This document shows, one piece after another, positions 51,993 to 60,501 of a DNA stretch of 64,000 bases. The notes beneath the pieces were generated by a model. That model was given only the letters and a program-made list of their open reading frames with translations. It did no database searches and had not been told where the DNA came from. The stretch is from assembly GCF_029846635.1 (NCBI RefSeq), contig NZ_JARVTG010000002.1, forward strand, positions 1,405,501 to 1,469,500, in the 5' to 3' direction. This stretch comes from Pokkaliibacter sp. MBI-7 (GTDB lineage: Bacteria > Pseudomonadota > Gammaproteobacteria > Pseudomonadales > Balneatricaceae). Position numbers and translations under genes: made by a program. Position 1 is the first letter of the stretch. Each line of letters opens with the position of its first letter.

Positions 51993-53621
51993 TTGACGCT
52001 ACGTAAACCTACCATTCTCTCCAATGAACTGGCCGGAGCATTGGAAGCCCAGATTCGTACTGGCGACTATCCTGCGGGAACCAAGCTGCCCAGTGAGGCA
52101 CAGCTATGCGCGCGGTACGGCATCAGCCGCAATGTAGTGCGCGAGGCTCTGGCGAGACTGAAATCATCCGGACTGGTAGAAAGCCGTCAGGGCGCAGGCG
52201 TGTTTGTACTTTCAGCCTCTGCTCACCAGAGCTTTCGCATCGTTACCAGTGAGGGAGATCGTCTGGCACTGCGTAAGTTGTTCGAACTGCGTCTAGAAGT
52301 AGAAGTGGCCGCCGCCAGCATGGCAGCACGACGCCGCCAGAGTGAACAGCTGATAAGACTTGAGCAGCTGCTACTAGTACTGACCGACAGCCCGCAGCCA
52401 CTGCAGATTGAGCAGCAGATGCAGGAGTGTGTTGCCGAGGCCTCCGGCAATGAATATCTCAGCGGTTTCCTGGCCTACCTTAATGGGGCCGACCGACTGG
52501 CCGACGGCTTTCTGACCGTCTGGTGGAGTCAGCACCGTGCGGACCTGATCCGCCACTGGCAGCAGATTATTGCCGCCATTCGCCTTGGTGACCCGGACCT
52601 GGCCCGCCGTGAGTACTGGCGCTATCTGCTTGACAGTGCGGAAGGTTGCGGGATTCGTGGCCTGCAGGGGTGGGAGCGGACCCGCATGAGCAATCTGGCA
52701 GAACCCTTCGCTCCGCTTTGCGCGGCCCCGGATGCAATGCCTCGCCGCCCCCGATTACCAATTCCCCTGGGCGCCTGTGACTGCCACATGCATGTCTTCT
52801 GGCCTGAGTTGCAACGCCCCTTTACACCTCATCGCTCCTACACACCGCCCCCTTCTTCACTGCAGGACTATATGCGGGTGATGGATAAACTGGGCCTGTC
52901 CCGCGCCGTCGTCGTACAACCCAGCGTCTATGGCACAGACAATCACGTCACGCTGGAAACCCTGCGACAGGGCGGTGACCGTTTCCGCGGCGTGGTCGTG
53001 ATTGACCCTGATACACCGATGAATGAACTGCTACGCATGCACGCACTCGGCGTACGTGGCGTGCGCATCAACCTGCTGTTCAAGAGCGGCGTCGCCGTGT
53101 CGGACGTACGTACTCTGGCGGCCAAAGTTGCCCCTCTGGGCTGGCACCTGCAGATTCTGCTGGATGTATCAGAGTTCTCCGATATCGAAGCCAGCCTTGG
53201 CAGGCTGCCTGTGCCGGTAGTCATTGATCATATGGGCCATCTGCCACCGGAGTTCGGCCCTCAGCATCCCGGCTTTGTCAGCATGCTGCGCCTGCTGGAA
53301 CGTGGTCAGCTGTGGGTCAAACTGTCTGGGGCCGAGCGCATCAGTGCTGATCGCTGGCCCTATATCGATGTACGCCCGCTGGCAGAAACGCTGCTGGCGA
53401 CCAATCCTGAACGTTTACTGTGGGCCAGCGACTGGCCTCATACCTGCCTGCCCGGCGCCATGCCCAATGATGGCGATTTGCTGGATCTACTGGGACTGTG
53501 GACCGATAACCCAGCCCTTCAACACCGTGTTTTAGTCGACAACCCGGCATTGCTCTACGGCTTTGAGCCGATTGAGCAAGGCCAGCCTGTCGGCCCTGAT
53601 GAGAAAGTGAGTACCCTATGA
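51993..53621 (+). CDS. Fused FadR-type GntR regulator and amidohydrolase (LigI-like)
   Basis: One 542-residue frame with two full domains. Residues ~1-230 are a GntR wHTH (LSNELAGALEAQIRTGDYPA, LPSEAQLCARYGISRNVVRE) plus an FCD ligand domain. Its usual Asp-His-His-His metal set is mostly lost: only the His in IRHWQQIIAAIRLGD is kept. Residues ~255-530 are an amidohydrolase like 2-pyrone-4,6-dicarboxylate hydrolase: DCHMHVF, GVRGVRINL, VVIDHMGHLPP, WVKLSGAERI, WASDWPHT. I favour TTG 51993 (GAGGTG upstream); a TTG at 51888 and an inner ATG at 52686 (with GGGAG) are alternatives, the latter giving the enzyme alone. It overlaps ydiJ by 4 nt. Confidence 0.82.
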   Translation: MTLRKPTILSNELAGALEAQIRTGDYPAGTKLPSEAQLCARYGISRNVVREALARLKSSGLVESRQGAGVFVLSASAHQSFRIVTSEGDRLALRKLFELRLEVEVAAASMAARRRQSEQLIRLEQLLLVLTDSPQPLQIEQQMQECVAEASGNEYLSGFLAYLNGADRLADGFLTVWWSQHRADLIRHWQQIIAAIRLGDPDLARREYWRYLLDSAEGCGIRGLQGWERTRMSNLAEPFAPLCAAPDAMPRRPRLPIPLGACDCHMHVFWPELQRPFTPHRSYTPPPSSLQDYMRVMDKLGLSRAVVVQPSVYGTDNHVTLETLRQGGDRFRGVVVIDPDTPMNELLRMHALGVRGVRINLLFKSGVAVSDVRTLAAKVAPLGWHLQILLDVSEFSDIEASLGRLPVPVVIDHMGHLPPEFGPQHPGFVSMLRLLERGQLWVKLSGAERISADRWPYIDVRPLAETLLATNPERLLWASDWPHTCLPGAMPNDGDLLDLLGLWTDNPALQHRVLVDNPALLYGFEPIEQGQPVGPDEKVSTL

Positions 53622-56600
53622 TTCCCCGTCTTGCCGAAGTATCGCCGCTGCAAAGCGACTATCTGGCCTTCCTGGATGCCCTGAAAGCTCAGGGTTTTGA
53701 AGGCGACGTCAACCCGGATTATGCCAACCGCACGGTGCTGGCAACGGATAACTCCATCTATCAGGTGATGCCACAGGGCGTGCTCTACCCCGCCTCGACC
53801 GCTGACCTGCAACGCATTGCCCAGTTACTCAACCAGCCTCGCTTTCACAAGGTCAAGGTGTCACCCCGTGGCGGTGGCACCGGCACCAATGGCCAGTCCC
53901 TGAATGACGGCTTGCTGGTGGATGTGTCAAAGCACATGAACCAAATCATTGAGATCAATGCAGCTGAACGCTGGGTGCGGGTGCAGGCGGGCGTGGTCAA
54001 GGATCAGCTCAATGCCGCACTCAAGCCTTACGGCCTGTTCTTCGCCCCTGAACTGTCTACCAGCAACCGCGCCACCATTGGCGGCATGATCAATACTGAT
54101 GCCAGTGGCCAGGGATCCGTGCGTTACGGCAAGACACGCGACCACGTACTGGAACTGCACAGCGTGCTGCTTGACGGCACTCTGTGGCACTCCAGCCCGC
54201 TGACGCAGGAGCAGCTGGAGCCCATGCTGCAGAGACAGGATCGCGTCGGTGAAATTCACCGTCTGGCAGACAGTATTCAACGTACCCGTCAGGAAGAAAT
54301 CAGCGCGACCTTCCCGAGACTGAACCGCTGCCTGACCGGCTATGACCTTGCGCATATCCGCGATGAGCAGCAGCGCTTTGATCTCAATGCCCTGCTGTGT
54401 GGCTCTGAAGGCACCCTGGCCTTCATTACTGAAGCCAAGCTCAATGTGCTGCCCATCCCCAAATATTCTGCGCTGGTCAATGTGCAATATGGCAGTTTCA
54501 ACGAAGCACTGCGGGATGCTCAGGGCCTGATGCGCGGCAACCCGACGTCCATTGAGACGGTTGACTCCAAGGTACTCAATCTGGCGATGCAGGACATCAT
54601 CTGGCATAGCGTGGCCCAGTGGTTCCCCCAGACCAGCGAGACGCCTATTCAGGGTATCAATCTGGTGGAGTTCACCGGTGACGATGAGGCCATACTGGCA
54701 GAAGAGGTAAACCGCCTCACCGCCCAGCTGGATGCTGAAGCTTCTGGTGGAGTCCGCCTCGGCTATACCGTGGCCATGGGCAACGACAACGTCAAACAGA
54801 TTTGGGGAATGCGCAAGAAGTCCGTCGGCCTGCTGGGCAATGCGCAGGGCGAGCGTCGGCCAATTCCCTTTGTCGAGGACACCGCCGTGCCTCCAGAGAA
54901 TCTGGCGGATTACATTCTTGAGTTTCGAGCACTGCTGGACAGCCATGGTCTGCAATACGGCATGTTCGGGCACGTTGATGCCGGCGTGTTGCACGTACGT
55001 CCAGCCATCGACATGAAAGATCCCGAGCAGGAGCCATTGGTCCGCATCATCTCTGATGGCGTCGTCGCACTAACGCAGAAATACAAAGGTCTGATCTGGG
55101 GAGAGCACGGCAAAGGTGTCCGTTCGGAATACGGCCCTGCCTTCTTCGGCAACCTTTATGCCTGCCTGCAGGAACTCAAAGGCACCTTTGACCCCTACAA
55201 CCAGCTGAACCCGGGCAAGATCGCCACACCCGCCAAAGACGGTGCAACCCTGCTGAAAATTGATGAAGTGCCGACCCGAGGCCAGTTTGATCGCACCATT
55301 CCCGTTGCCAGCCGTCTCAAGTTTGAAGAAGGCATGCACTGTAACGGTAACGGTGCCTGCTTCAACTTCGACCCGGACGACGCCATGTGCCCGTCCTGGA
55401 AGGGTACACGGCAGCGCATCCATTCACCCAAAGGCCGCTCCTCGCTGATCCGCGAGTGGCTGCGACTGATGCAGAAGGAACATGCCGACCCGGTACAGCT
55501 GGCCAAAGAACAGCGACAGAGTTCTGCAGTTCAGACCTTTATTCCCAAGGTCAAAAACACGCTGGCAAAACGTCGTGGCGAATATGACTTCAGCCATGAG
55601 GTACATGAAGCCATGGCGGGCTGCCTGGCCTGCAAATCCTGCGCCGGACAATGCCCCATCAAAGTCAATGTGCCCGAACTGCGCAGCCAGTTCCTCGAGC
55701 TTTACTATGGCCGCTATCTGCGCCCATTGAAGGACTACTTTATTGGCACACTGGAGTTCGTCATCCCTTATCTGGCACGCACTCCCTGGCTGTATAACGG
55801 CCTGATGGGGAACGGCCTGACGCGCAAAGCACTGCAGAAATACGCAGGCATGGCCGACAGTCCGCTACTCAGTGATATTCGACTGGATCGTGCCATGGCA
55901 AGTATGGGCATTCCCTTTGCCACTCAGGAAAGTCTGCAGGCTCTGACCGCAGAACAGCGCAGCAAGGCTGTGATTATTGTGCAGGATGCCTTCACGTCCT
56001 ATTTCGATACCCAGGTCGTGACCGATATTCTGGCCCTGCTCAGCAGACTGGGCTTCAACCCCATGGTGGCGCCTTTCCGGGCCAATGGTAAGCCGCTGCA
56101 TGTGCATGGCTTCCTCAAGCAGTTCACGCGCACGGCAGAACGTCAGGCACAACTGCTCAATACCCTGGCAGCCACCGGTATTCCTCTGGTGGGCATTGAT
56201 CCGTCAATGACCCTGACCTATCGCAGCGAATACAAAAAATATCTGGCAGCAGGACAGGCGCCTCAGGTTCAGCTGCTGCAGGAGTGGCTGTCAGAGCACG
56301 TCACCACATTGCAGTCAAAAGCAGACCGCCTGCGTCAGGGAAGCTTCAAACTACTGGCTCACTGCACCGAAAAAACCAATGCTGCACCCAGTGTCAGTGC
56401 CTGGCAGAAAGTCTTTGCTGCGCTGGGTCAGGAACTGGCGGTAATCAACACGGGCTGCTGTGGCATGTCAGGTACCTATGGTCATGAAACGGCCAATCTG
56501 GATACATCAAAAACCATTTATGGCCAGAGCTGGGCCAAAGTGGTGAATGATCCGGCTAACCGGGGAAAACTGACGGCAACAGGTTACTCCTGCCGCAGTC

Positions 56601-56668
56601 AGGTAAAGCGAATGGATGCCCAGCAGTTGCCTCATCCATTGCAGATTCTGCTGCAGCAGTTGCACTAA
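53618..56668 (+). CDS. ydiJ: FAD-linked oxidase with Fe-S C-terminal half (YdiJ; D-2-hydroxyacid dehydrogenase)
   Basis: A 1016-residue match in layout to E. coli YdiJ (1018). The N-terminal PCMH FAD domain has SPRGGGTGTNGQSLN and APELSTSNRATIGGMINTDA; a FAD-oxidase C-domain follows (MFGHVDAGVLHVRP). Then come two 4Fe-4S-type Cys clusters (MHCNGNGACFNF, CLACKSCAGQCPIKVNVPE) and a CCG-like end (INTGCCGMSGTYGHE). E. coli YdiJ oxidises D-2-hydroxyglutarate, and relatives act on D-lactate. It is coupled to the fused regulator-hydrolase by a 4-nt overlap, so its substrate may relate to that enzyme's product. Confidence 0.92.
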   Translation: MIPRLAEVSPLQSDYLAFLDALKAQGFEGDVNPDYANRTVLATDNSIYQVMPQGVLYPASTADLQRIAQLLNQPRFHKVKVSPRGGGTGTNGQSLNDGLLVDVSKHMNQIIEINAAERWVRVQAGVVKDQLNAALKPYGLFFAPELSTSNRATIGGMINTDASGQGSVRYGKTRDHVLELHSVLLDGTLWHSSPLTQEQLEPMLQRQDRVGEIHRLADSIQRTRQEEISATFPRLNRCLTGYDLAHIRDEQQRFDLNALLCGSEGTLAFITEAKLNVLPIPKYSALVNVQYGSFNEALRDAQGLMRGNPTSIETVDSKVLNLAMQDIIWHSVAQWFPQTSETPIQGINLVEFTGDDEAILAEEVNRLTAQLDAEASGGVRLGYTVAMGNDNVKQIWGMRKKSVGLLGNAQGERRPIPFVEDTAVPPENLADYILEFRALLDSHGLQYGMFGHVDAGVLHVRPAIDMKDPEQEPLVRIISDGVVALTQKYKGLIWGEHGKGVRSEYGPAFFGNLYACLQELKGTFDPYNQLNPGKIATPAKDGATLLKIDEVPTRGQFDRTIPVASRLKFEEGMHCNGNGACFNFDPDDAMCPSWKGTRQRIHSPKGRSSLIREWLRLMQKEHADPVQLAKEQRQSSAVQTFIPKVKNTLAKRRGEYDFSHEVHEAMAGCLACKSCAGQCPIKVNVPELRSQFLELYYGRYLRPLKDYFIGTLEFVIPYLARTPWLYNGLMGNGLTRKALQKYAGMADSPLLSDIRLDRAMASMGIPFATQESLQALTAEQRSKAVIIVQDAFTSYFDTQVVTDILALLSRLGFNPMVAPFRANGKPLHVHGFLKQFTRTAERQAQLLNTLAATGIPLVGIDPSMTLTYRSEYKKYLAAGQAPQVQLLQEWLSEHVTTLQSKADRLRQGSFKLLAHCTEKTNAAPSVSAWQKVFAALGQELAVINTGCCGMSGTYGHETANLDTSKTIYGQSWAKVVNDPANRGKLTATGYSCRSQVKRMDAQQLPHPLQILLQQLH

Positions 56669-56827
56669 GCAGGTTTTCACGACCGGCTGCGCGCAAACGT
56701 GAGGCGTTGAAAAAGTCTTAGGGAGGTTCGTTTATGACCAGTCAATTCAGCCTTCCTGTTTTTTCACCTGTCAGGCCTCAACTCATGAGGTCGTGTCCAC
56801 GTCGCAAGATCGCTAAAAAGTGAAGAA

Positions 56828-56849
56828 GCAGCTATCGCGGGATAGCTGC
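56828..56849 (+). terminator. Stem-loop after ydiJ
   Basis: GCAGCTATC and GATAGCTGC form a perfect 9-bp stem with loop GCGG. No T run, so it may not terminate on its own. Confidence 0.4.
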
Positions 56850-56883
56850 CTCCACTCCCCAGTCATTGATAAAAGGTTGCTTT

Positions 56884-57069
56884 ATGACGCCGACGTCATC
56901 ATCAGCAAAAAATGTGGAAAGCCCCTGCATCAGCGTGTGCGAACTCAATGCCCAGAACGTCTGTATTGGCTGCTGGCGGACACTGGAGGAAATCAGTCGC
57001 TGGTGGGATATGAACAATGATGAAAAGCGTGAAGTACTGCAAAAGGCAGATGCACGCTCAGCAGGCTGA
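56884..57069 (+). CDS. DUF1289 small Cys-rich protein
   Basis: A 61-residue protein of the DUF1289 family: SPCISVCELN then CIGCWRTLEEISRWW, with four Cys that could bind zinc or an Fe-S centre. It is common in Proteobacteria and its role is unknown. The ATG at 56884 follows AAAGG; the preceding TTG at 56866 is not needed. Stands alone between ydiJ and an AT-rich gap. Confidence 0.88.
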   Translation: MTPTSSSAKNVESPCISVCELNAQNVCIGCWRTLEEISRWWDMNNDEKREVLQKADARSAG

Positions 57070-57493
57070 TTTATAAGTTGTGCAGGGGGCGCTCAAACCA
57101 TTGAATGCCCATGCGCATTGTTATCCTTCTGGCCTTTGCTATGCCCCTTCCCATTCAGACCAGCACTATCCCCAGCCAATGCATGTATCCGTCTGGCTCA
57201 CACAACCTTATTTTCAAAAAATTACAAAAAGCAACCATTTAACCAATTACAACACCAATACACTTATTTATAAGTATTTTTTCATAGATTGCGGCGATAT
57301 TAACATCTGTTCATTAATTGCAGAGTAAAGCGAATGAGCGCCAGCCTATCCGTTTGCTATCTGAACTGTGGACTGAACGGGTAAATACGTGATTCTGTTC
57401 TACACTGCTTCAGACAGTGCAGTATGGATTCGGGTAACAGGCCTTAGCGCTACTCGAAATGCCGTGACTTACCGTACAAAGGAGAGGTTCCCA
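57070..57493. other. AT-rich intergenic region
   Basis: No gene found. The stretch 57200-57330 is strikingly AT-rich for this window. ACTTAT-TT-ATAAGT followed by ATTTTTTC (57262-57282) may be a weak terminator of the DUF1289 gene. No operator was recognised. Confidence 0.4.
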
Positions 57494-57904
57494 ATGCGCC
57501 TGCAGACGCTTACATGTCTATCACTGCTGATGATGGTTGCCGGATCAGCCGTAGCTGACAGCACCAATCCTCCGGCCACTTTGCAATTTCGCGAAACCAA
57601 ACTGGGCAAAGTGCTGGCAACACGGGATCAGATGACATTGTATGTTTTTGCTGATGACCAACCGGGACGTACCATGTGCTACAGAGATTGCCTGGAACAC
57701 TGGGAGCCATACCACGCCGAAGCCAATGATCAGGGCTTCAAGCATTTCAGCCTGCTCTGGCGGGCCGATGAAACACTGCAATGGGCTTACAAGGGCCAGC
57801 CACTCTATACCTACAAAGGGGATACACGCCCGGGGGAAGTCAACGGCTATAAGGTTGATCCAAAGTGGAGCCCTGCTCGCCCTCTGGACCCCAAGAAAAA
57901 CTGA
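57494..57904 (+). CDS. Secreted repeat (COG4315-type) protein
   Basis: A 136-residue secreted protein: signal peptide MRLQTLTCLSLLMMVAGSAVA, then a domain with the secreted-repeat pattern LYVFADDQPGRTMCYRDCLEHWEP and PLYTYKGDTRPGEVNGYKV. It contains two Cys in the repeat (MCYRDC). Family members are periplasmic or lipoproteins of unknown role. The ATG at 57494 follows GGAGAGG. Next comes a tiny lipoprotein gene in the same direction. Confidence 0.85.
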   Translation: MRLQTLTCLSLLMMVAGSAVADSTNPPATLQFRETKLGKVLATRDQMTLYVFADDQPGRTMCYRDCLEHWEPYHAEANDQGFKHFSLLWRADETLQWAYKGQPLYTYKGDTRPGEVNGYKVDPKWSPARPLDPKKN

Positions 57905-57993
57905 CAATCTGCTGAAATAAAATACACATTGCTTGCTAGAACACACCTGAAGCCACAACAATATACAAGGCGAGTGGCATACGAGGAGTAGCA

Positions 57994-58167
57994 ATGCGAT
58001 TGGTCATCACTGTACTGGTGTGGGCTTCAATGGGTCTGGCGTTAAGTGGGTGCGCTGCAAGAGTCAGCACTCCCGGTGTGCAGGCCGAGGTATACACACC
58101 CGGCGTAATCGTGGCACCCGGACCTGCTCATTGCCCTCCGGGACAAGCAAAAAAAGGTCGTTGCTGA
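57994..58167 (+). CDS. Small lipoprotein
   Basis: A 57-residue frame too short for usual gene callers. It has a signal with lipobox LSGC (Cys20), then a short mature part of about 37 residues with proline and two more Cys (HCPPGQAKKGRC). The ATG at 57994 has GAGGAG upstream and a strong terminator follows 30 nt after the stop. I do not recognise a family; the mature part looks like small YjfN- or TonB-type-free lipoproteins of unknown role. It may be co-transcribed with the secreted-repeat gene. Confidence 0.7.
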   Translation: MRLVITVLVWASMGLALSGCAARVSTPGVQAEVYTPGVIVAPGPAHCPPGQAKKGRC

Positions 58168-58196
58168 CATCCCCTTCGATGCAATGACTGAACCTT

Positions 58197-58226
58197 AAGG
58201 CAGCGTGACGCTGCCTTTATTTTTTC
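58197..58226 (+). terminator. Terminator after the small lipoprotein gene
   Basis: AAGGCAGCGT and ACGCTGCCTT form a 10-bp stem nearly without a loop, followed by TATTTTTTC. Confidence 0.9.
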
Positions 58227-58240
58227 TTGCTTCAATAGGA

Positions 58241-59419
58241 TCAGCGGCTCAGATGATGTATCCCTTCTTCAACACCGGTCAGACTGAGTGGATACATATG
58301 CCCTTCCATCAGCTGTCGGATCAATACCAGCGATTCCGTGTAGTCCCAATAACGCTCTGCCATGGGGCTTAACCACACAACCTTGCGGAAATGAGACTTC
58401 AGACGCTGCAACCAGACTGACCCCGCTTCCTGATTAAAATGCTCGACACTGCCTCCAGGATGCGTTACCTCCCAGGGAGCCATGGACGCATCACCAATAA
58501 TGATGACTTTGTAGTCTGCATCGTAAGTGCGCCAGATTTCTTCCAGCTCTGTCCGATTGTGCTGTCGGCGCATGTTGGTTTTCCACACTGACTCGTAGAT
58601 GCAGTTATGGAAATAGAAATACTCCAGATGCTTGAACTCTGTCCGGCAGGCTGAGAACAGCTCTTCACAGAGCTGTACGTAGGGGTCCATTGACCCGCCG
58701 ATATCAAAGAACAGCAACACCTTTACCGCATTGTGACGTTCCGCACGCATCTGCAGATCCAGCATACCCGCCTGACGGGCGGTCGCCCGGATGGTATGTT
58801 CCAGATCCAGTTCATCTGCTGCGCCATCCCGGGCAAACTGGCGCAATCGTCGCAGGGCCATCTGGATCTGACGAATACCCAGCGTGGCGTCTCCATCCAG
58901 ATCACGGAACAGGCGCTGATCCCACACCTTTACTGCACTATGACGCCGATTGCCGTCCTGGCCGATACGAATCCCCTGAGGATGATCGCCATAAGCGCCG
59001 AAGGGAGATGTCCCCCCGGTACCGATCCATTTGTTGCCACCTGCATGCCGTTCCTTCTGCTCGCGCAAGCGCTGATACAACTTCTCCATCAGCTCCTGCA
59101 GGTTGTTATGCTGCTGCAACTGCTGACGCTCTTCTTCAGTCAGCCAGCGCTGCCACTGGTTGAGCAACCACTCACGAGGAATAAGCTGCGCAACATCAAG
59201 CTCAACGCTTTCAATACCCTTGAAGTAAGCTGCGAAAGCCCGATCAAAGCGATCGTAGTGTGCTTCATCCTTGACCAGCACCGTTCTGGCGAGCACGTAA
59301 AAATCATCCATACTGGCAAAGGCCACGTCGGCGGCCAGTGCGGCAACCAAGTCCAGCCACTCACGCAACGTACAGGGGACGCCCGCCTGACGAACGGCGG
59401 TAAAAAAGTCGACCAGCAC
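58241..59419 (-). CDS. VWA domain protein (CoxE-like)
   Basis: A 392-residue cytoplasmic protein. The C-terminal half is a von Willebrand A domain with a MIDAS-like start FFDIGGSMD and a later Thr/Asp-type segment IIIGDASM. The N-terminal half is helical (EEERQQLQQHNN). It pairs with the MoxR-type ATPase upstream, stop-to-start distance 3 nt, a conserved duo in which the ATPase and VWA protein assemble or insert cofactors into a client enzyme. The start is GTG at 59419. The client is not encoded nearby. Confidence 0.86.
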   Translation of the reverse strand: MLVDFFTAVRQAGVPCTLREWLDLVAALAADVAFASMDDFYVLARTVLVKDEAHYDRFDRAFAAYFKGIESVELDVAQLIPREWLLNQWQRWLTEEERQQLQQHNNLQELMEKLYQRLREQKERHAGGNKWIGTGGTSPFGAYGDHPQGIRIGQDGNRRHSAVKVWDQRLFRDLDGDATLGIRQIQMALRRLRQFARDGAADELDLEHTIRATARQAGMLDLQMRAERHNAVKVLLFFDIGGSMDPYVQLCEELFSACRTEFKHLEYFYFHNCIYESVWKTNMRRQHNRTELEEIWRTYDADYKVIIIGDASMAPWEVTHPGGSVEHFNQEAGSVWLQRLKSHFRKVVWLSPMAERYWDYTESLVLIRQLMEGHMYPLSLTGVEEGIHHLSR

Positions 59420-59422
59420 GTC

Positions 59423-60271
59423 TTAACCCTTCTGCTGGCGATGCATGAATGCCAGGCGCTCCAGCAGGTGTACGTCCTGCTCGTTTTTCAGTAGCGCTCC
59501 GGCGAGAGGTGGGATCGCCTGCGCGCCCTGCTTTTCGATCAGGGCTTCCCGACTGATTTCATCGGCCATCAATAACTTAAGCCAGTCTATCAACTCTGAA
59601 GTGCTGGGCTTTTTGCGAATACCGTTTTGCTGGCGAATATCAAAGAACACGTCCAGCGCCCGCTCAACCAACTCTGTCTCTATATCTCCATGGTGTACAT
59701 GCAGTATCTGCTTCAGGGTTTCGCGCTCAGGAAAGTTAATGTAGTGGAAGAAACAGCGCCGCAAAAATGCGTCCGGCAATTCCTTTTCATTGTTACTGGT
59801 GATGATAACAATCGGTCGATGAACTGCTTTTACCGTCTGCCTGGTCTCGTACACATAGAACTCCATGCGATCCAGTTCCAACAGCAGATCGTTGGGAAAT
59901 TCGATGTCAGCCTTATCGATTTCATCAATCAGGAGAACCACCGGGCTGTCCGCAGTAAAAGCCTCCCACAACTTACCTTTAACAATGTAATTGGCAATAT
60001 CATGGACGCGCTCATCGCCAAGCTGAGAGTCACGCAGGCGAGATACTGCGTCGTATTCATATAAGCCCTGCTGAGCCTTGGTCGTTGACTTGATATGCCA
60101 GCTGATCAGTGAATAGCCCAGACTGCGGGCCACCTCTTCCGCCAGCTGCGTTTTCCCGGTGCCAGGCTCTCCTTTGACCAGCAGCGGTCGCTGCAAACGA
60201 ACAGCAGCATTAACTGCCAGCTGCAGATCTGATGGCGCGATATAACGATCACTGCCTGAAAAACGCGTCAT
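59423..60271 (-). CDS. MoxR family AAA+ ATPase
   Basis: A 282-residue ATPase. Walker A is GEPGTGKT, Walker B is VVLLIDEIDKAD, and the sensor region is IVIITSNNEKELPDAFLRRC, all typical of MoxR proteins that act as chaperones with VWA partners. The ATG at 60271 follows GGGAG; the 16-codon extension is rejected. It is first of a two-gene operon with the CoxE-like VWA gene. The target of the pair is unknown. Confidence 0.9.
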   Translation of the reverse strand: MTRFSGSDRYIAPSDLQLAVNAAVRLQRPLLVKGEPGTGKTQLAEEVARSLGYSLISWHIKSTTKAQQGLYEYDAVSRLRDSQLGDERVHDIANYIVKGKLWEAFTADSPVVLLIDEIDKADIEFPNDLLLELDRMEFYVYETRQTVKAVHRPIVIITSNNEKELPDAFLRRCFFHYINFPERETLKQILHVHHGDIETELVERALDVFFDIRQQNGIRKKPSTSELIDWLKLLMADEISREALIEKQGAQAIPPLAGALLKNEQDVHLLERLAFMHRQQKG

Positions 60272-60407
60272 AACCAACTCCCATTCACTTTCCATCCAGC
60301 ATAGCGAAAAGCACCGCAATCCCCACTTAGACTAACGGCCATAACCAAGGCATCGAGAGGCCTGCCAGCTTCCGCTAATCCAGATAATTAATTGCCGAAT
60401 TACTCAT

Positions 60408-60438
60408 TTGCAACCTGGCTGGATAGTCGCTATATACT
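60408..60438 (+). promoter_or_regulatory. Candidate promoter of cysK
   Basis: TTGCAA (60408-60413), 17 nt, TATATA (60431-60436) precedes cysK by about 65 nt. Match is moderate on both boxes. Confidence 0.4.
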
Positions 60439-60501
60439 CATGCAGCCAAAGCTCCTCAAAAACGTATTGCATTTAGTTATAAAGACAGAAGGATTTTTAC
60501 T

